Assembly: GCF_005222205.1 (NCBI RefSeq)
Contig: NZ_CP032345.1
Span: forward strand, 2,233,501 to 2,297,500
Origin: Azospirillum brasilense
GTDB taxonomy: Bacteria > Pseudomonadota > Alphaproteobacteria > Azospirillales > Azospirillaceae
DNA: 64,000 nt
Direction: 5' to 3'
Numbering within the stretch: the stretch's first letter is position 1; each line of letters starts with the position of its first letter. Below, piece by piece: positions 60,609-64,000 of this stretch. The notes below the pieces were generated by a model that had not been told where the DNA came from, ran no database searches, and saw only the letters and a program-made list of their open reading frames with translations. Position numbers and translations under genes: made by a program.

Positions 60609-63464
60609 TCAGAACGCCGGGTCCGCGTCCACGGCTTCGGCGCAACGGAGGCACAGCGTCGGGTGTGCGGCGTTCGTGCCGACCTCCGGAAGGATCTTCC
60701 AGCAGCGCTCGCACTTGCCCCCTTCGGCGAGGCCGGGCACTACCGCGATGCCGGCCACGTCGGGCAGGACGAACGCCCCCTCAGGGGCCGTGCCTTCCGC
60801 CACCGTGATCTGCGAGGTGATGCAGATCTCCGCGAAGTCCACGCCGTCGAGCAGCGCCTTGGTCGCCGCGTCCACGAAGACGGTCGGGTTGGCCTGGAGC
60901 GACGAGCCGATCTTCTTGTTGGCCCGCTCCAACTCCAGCGCGCCGGTGACGGTGCGGCGGACGGTGCGGATGGACTCCCACTTGGCGGCGAGATCGTCGT
61001 CGCGCCACTCCGCCGGGATGGCCGGGAAGACGCGCAGATGAACGCTCTCCTCGCTCCAGCCCTCGGTGCCGGTCAGGCCCTCGGGACGGGCGAGCCACGC
61101 CTCCTCCGCGGTGAAGCAGAGGATCGGGGCCAGCCACGCGGTCAGGGTGGAGAGCAGATGCTCCATCACCGTGCGGACCGAGCGGCGGCGGACCGAGCCC
61201 GGCGCGTCGCAGTACAGGCTGTCCTTGCGGACGTCGAAGTAGAAGGCCGACAGCTCCACGGCGCAGAAATTGTGGATCGCCACCGACAGGTCGTGGAAGT
61301 CGTAGGCCTCGATCTTGGCGCGGACCAGCGCGTCCAACTCCGACAGGCGGTGCAGGACCCAGCGCTCCAGCTCCGGCATCTCGGAGACGGCGATGCGCTC
61401 GGCCGGGGTGTAGTCGGCCAGCGCGCCGAGGATGTAGCGCAGCGTGTTGCGCAGGCGGCGATAATGGTCGGCCTGGTACTTGATGATCTCCGGACCGATG
61501 CGCTGGTCCTCGGTGTAGTCGGTGCTGACCACCCAGAGGCGCAGGATGTCGGCGCCGTACTTGTCGCAGACCTCCTGCGGAGCCACCACGTTGCCCAGCG
61601 ACTTGGACATCTTGCGGCCCTGCTCGTCGAGCGTGAAGCCGTGCGTCAGCACCGCGTCGTAGGGCGCCCGGCCGCGCGTGCCGCAGCTTTCCAGCAGGGA
61701 GGAGTGGAACCAGCCGCGGTGCTGGTCGGAACCTTCGAGGTACAGCGAGGCCGGCCACTTCAGCTCCGGCCGCTGCTCCAGCACGAAGGCGTGGGTCGAA
61801 CCGGACTCGAACCACACATCCACGATGTCCCTGACCTGCTCGTAATCGTCGGCGCGGTACGCGTTGCCGAGGAAGTCCTGCGCCGGGCGGGCGAACCACG
61901 CGTCGGAGCCTTCCTTCTCGAAGATGTCGGCGATGCGGTTGAACACCTCGGCGTCGCGCAGGATGGCGCCGTTGTCCTTGCGGACGAACAGGGCGATCGG
62001 CACGCCCCAGGCGCGCTGGCGGCTGATGCACCAGTCCGGGCGCTGCTCGATCATCGCGCGGATGCGGTTCTCGCCCTGGGCCGGGAACCACGTCGTGTCG
62101 GAGATCGCCTGCAGCGCCGTCTTGCGCAGGTCGTTCGTCTCCATGGAGATGAACCACTGCGGCGTGGTGCGGAAGATCAGCGGAGCCTTCGACCGCCAGG
62201 AATGCGGGTAGCTGTGCTTGATCTTGCCCTTGGCGAGCAGCGCCCCGACCTCCTGGAAGGCCTTCAGCACGGCGCCGTTGGCCTCGCCCGGCTTGCCTTC
62301 GGCGGTGTAGACGCGCAGGCCGGCGAACAGCGGGACGTGGTCGTAGTAGCGCCCGTCCTCGCCGACCGTCTGCGGCACCTCGATGCCGCTGGCCTGACCG
62401 AGATGGAAGTCGTCCTCGCCATGACCCGGCGCGATGTGGACGAAGCCGGTGCCGGCGTCGGTCGTCACGAAGTCGCCGGCCAGCAGCGGCACCTTGAAGT
62501 CGTAGCCGCTGCGGGTCAGCGGGTGGTGGCAGTAGCCGCCGGCCAGACGCGAGCCGGGGAAGCGGTGCAGCAGCCGCGCGTCGGCGATCTTGGTTTCCTT
62601 GAAGACGCTCTCGGCCAGCGCCGTGGCGACGACCAGCCGCTCGCCGACCTCGGCGAGGCTGCCCTCCTCGACCGCCAGCACCTTGTAGGTCGCGTATTCG
62701 ATGTCCTCGCCGAAGGCGATGGCGCGGTTGCCCGGCAGGGTCCAGGGGGTGGTCGTCCAGATGACGATGTTGGCGTCGTCGACCTCCGGGGCCGGCGAGC
62801 CCCAGATGGCGAAGCGCGCGAAGACGGTGGTCGAGGTGTGGTCGTGGTACTCGATCTCCGCCTCGGCCAGCGCGGTCTTCTCCACCACCGACCACATGAC
62901 CGGCTTGGCGCCCTTGTAGAGGCCGCCGTTCATGGCGAACTTGTGGATCTCGCGGACGATCTGCGCCTCGGCGGGCAGCGTCATGGTCAGGTACGGGTCG
63001 GCCCAGTTGCCTTCCACACCCAGGCGGCGGAACTCGCCGGCCTGGATGTCCACCCACTTCTGGGCGAACTGGCGGCACTCGGCGCGGAACTGGTTGAGCG
63101 GAACCTCGTCCTTGTCCTTGCCCTCGGCGCGGTACTTCTCCTCGATCTTCCACTCGATGGGCAGGCCGTGGCAGTCCCAGCCGGGGACGTAGTTGGAGTC
63201 GAAGCCCTGCATCTGGCGCGAGCGGACGATCACGTCCTTCAGCACCTTGTTGACGGCGTGGCCGATGTGGATGTTGCCGTTGGCGTAGGGCGGGCCGTCG
63301 TGCAGGACGAACTTCTCGCGGCCCTTCGCCGTCTCGCGCAGCCGCTGGAAGAGGCCCATGTCCTCCCAGCGCTTCAGCAGCTCCGGCTCCTTGGTGGGCA
63401 GGCCGCCGCGCATGGGGAAGTCGGTGCGGGGCAGGAAGACGGTGGACTTGTAGTCGCGGGTCAT
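60609..63464 (-). CDS. ileS: isoleucyl-tRNA synthetase
   Basis: The 951-residue class I synthetase charges tRNA-Ile. HIGH is at His66-Ile-Gly-His69, the KMSKS loop reads RKMSKSLGN, the editing domain includes the WTTTPWTLPGNRAIA block and GTGFVHIAPGHGEDDF, and the C-terminal zinc site has CERCWKILPEVG with CLRCAEAV. The ATG at 63464 begins MTRDYKSTVFLPRTDFPMRG, matching the family; the frame's first 23 codons upstream are not conserved-looking. It heads the ileS-lspA-DUF3035 group. Confidence 0.97.
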   Translation of the reverse strand: MTRDYKSTVFLPRTDFPMRGGLPTKEPELLKRWEDMGLFQRLRETAKGREKFVLHDGPPYANGNIHIGHAVNKVLKDVIVRSRQMQGFDSNYVPGWDCHGLPIEWKIEEKYRAEGKDKDEVPLNQFRAECRQFAQKWVDIQAGEFRRLGVEGNWADPYLTMTLPAEAQIVREIHKFAMNGGLYKGAKPVMWSVVEKTALAEAEIEYHDHTSTTVFARFAIWGSPAPEVDDANIVIWTTTPWTLPGNRAIAFGEDIEYATYKVLAVEEGSLAEVGERLVVATALAESVFKETKIADARLLHRFPGSRLAGGYCHHPLTRSGYDFKVPLLAGDFVTTDAGTGFVHIAPGHGEDDFHLGQASGIEVPQTVGEDGRYYDHVPLFAGLRVYTAEGKPGEANGAVLKAFQEVGALLAKGKIKHSYPHSWRSKAPLIFRTTPQWFISMETNDLRKTALQAISDTTWFPAQGENRIRAMIEQRPDWCISRQRAWGVPIALFVRKDNGAILRDAEVFNRIADIFEKEGSDAWFARPAQDFLGNAYRADDYEQVRDIVDVWFESGSTHAFVLEQRPELKWPASLYLEGSDQHRGWFHSSLLESCGTRGRAPYDAVLTHGFTLDEQGRKMSKSLGNVVAPQEVCDKYGADILRLWVVSTDYTEDQRIGPEIIKYQADHYRRLRNTLRYILGALADYTPAERIAVSEMPELERWVLHRLSELDALVRAKIEAYDFHDLSVAIHNFCAVELSAFYFDVRKDSLYCDAPGSVRRRSVRTVMEHLLSTLTAWLAPILCFTAEEAWLARPEGLTGTEGWSEESVHLRVFPAIPAEWRDDDLAAKWESIRTVRRTVTGALELERANKKIGSSLQANPTVFVDAATKALLDGVDFAEICITSQITVAEGTAPEGAFVLPDVAGIAVVPGLAEGGKCERCWKILPEVGTNAAHPTLCLRCAEAVDADPAF

Positions 63465-63671
63465 GTCGGGGATTTCCTGAACCTGAAGCAGAACCGTCGG
63501 GCGGCAGCGGTCAGGCCCCCGACGCACGCACAAACGAGGCGGTCCCGGCCCCCCTCAGGAGGCCGGGTTGGTAATTCGCGCCATACGCGCCATGACCCAC
63601 GCCGGATGCAGCATCGCGCGGGATATTAGCGGTGTGGGCGGTGCGGTCAAGGCGCGGCGCCTCCGGGTGCG

Positions 63672-64000
63672 TCAGTCGAAGCTCGCCTTGCCGCCGTGGG
63701 CGGCGGACCAGGTGACCGGGTCGTTCAGGAACTTCTCGACTTCCGACAGAGTGTTCTCGTCGAAGTACCGGTTCTCGCGGGCGACCTTCAGCACGTCCCA
63801 CCAGGTGCACAGCTCGTGCAGGCGGACGCCGATGCGGTCCATGTTGGTCTTCGACTGCGGGAAGATGCCGTAATGGAAGATCACGAAGCTGTCGGTCACC
63901 GTGGCGCCGCCGTTGCGCAGCGCCGTGACGAAGTTCTCCTTGCTCTTGCCGTCGGTGGCGAGATCCTCGACCAGGATGACCCGCTGCCCCTCGGTCAGCA
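63672..64000 (-). CDS. pyrE: orotate phosphoribosyltransferase, C-terminal part
   Basis: About 109 codons are visible before the right edge, the 5' end being cut off. The PRPP-binding motif VILVEDLATDGKSK is followed by ENFVTALRNGGATVTDSFVI, the arrangement in alphaproteobacterial PyrE-type phosphoribosyltransferases. The C-terminal tail FDENTLSEVEKFLNDPVTWS fits the same group. It makes orotidine-5'-phosphate in UMP synthesis. The gene points the same way as ileS, about 200 bases upstream of it. Confidence 0.82.
   Translation of the reverse strand, partial: LTEGQRVILVEDLATDGKSKENFVTALRNGGATVTDSFVIFHYGIFPQSKTNMDRIGVRLHELCTWWDVLKVARENRYFDENTLSEVEKFLNDPVTWSAAHGGKASFD

Noticed and set aside
60663..63629. 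988-codon frame antisense to ileS
   Set aside because: Product of high GC codon bias opposite a clear ileS; no recognisable domain.

Overview
The window is GC-rich alphaproteobacterial chromosome, most like Azospirillum or a close Rhodospirillales relative. The evidence is the codon use, the block ileS - lspA - DUF3035 lipoprotein - M16 peptidase pair beside pgi and mutL, and a pyrE-type orotate phosphoribosyltransferase next to ileS. That placement is an inference from gene content and has not been tested by a search. No rRNA, tRNA or CRISPR array was seen.

Layout. 1-4486: a dicarboxylate/aromatic-acid module with a MaoC-type hydratase (cut by the left edge), DctA, a PrpF-family isomerase and a divergent LysR regulator. 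4490-4912: insertion-sequence debris. 4914-12969: a GntR regulator facing a six-gene catabolic run (FAH hydrolase, alpha/beta hydrolase, amidohydrolase, CitE-like lyase, exported Cys-type sulfatase and its formylglycine-generating-enzyme homologue). A 13-bp inverted repeat lies in the divergent promoter and a strong intrinsic terminator lies mid-run. 13326-21404: a 2692-residue DUF4347/RTX protein with 11 near-identical repeats of about 111 residues. 21777-22000: remnant of a molybdopterin oxidoreductase. 22048-29045: gamma-glutamyltransferase-like enzyme, NMT1-type ABC importer, GntR regulator, SnoaL-like protein and a cytosine-deaminase-like amidohydrolase, with a shared operator-like motif in two promoters. 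About 29435-29665: glucarate dehydratase remnant. 29819-41002: a two-partner secretion system (TpsB, then a 2678-residue TpsA with 11 MBG repeats) plus an AraC regulator.

41003-49385 looks like an acquired island. IS debris and an AT-rich islet lie on the left, and a decayed IS5-type element that ends on the mutL stop codon lies on the right. Between them is a tightly coupled cargo: lipoprotein, membrane protein with a duplicated HF...NFDG module, DyP-type peroxidase, and a cytochrome P450 lacking the usual I-helix oxygen-activation motif. This is the best candidate here for an undescribed system: a membrane-associated two-haem-enzyme oxidation pathway.

49382-64000 is mostly housekeeping: mutL, an unknown protein, a bilobal pepsin-like aspartic protease facing a 39-residue acidic peptide gene with a strong ribosome binding site, pgi, a 55-residue proline-rich protein, the M16 pair, the DUF3035 lipoprotein, lspA, ileS and the 3' part of pyrE.
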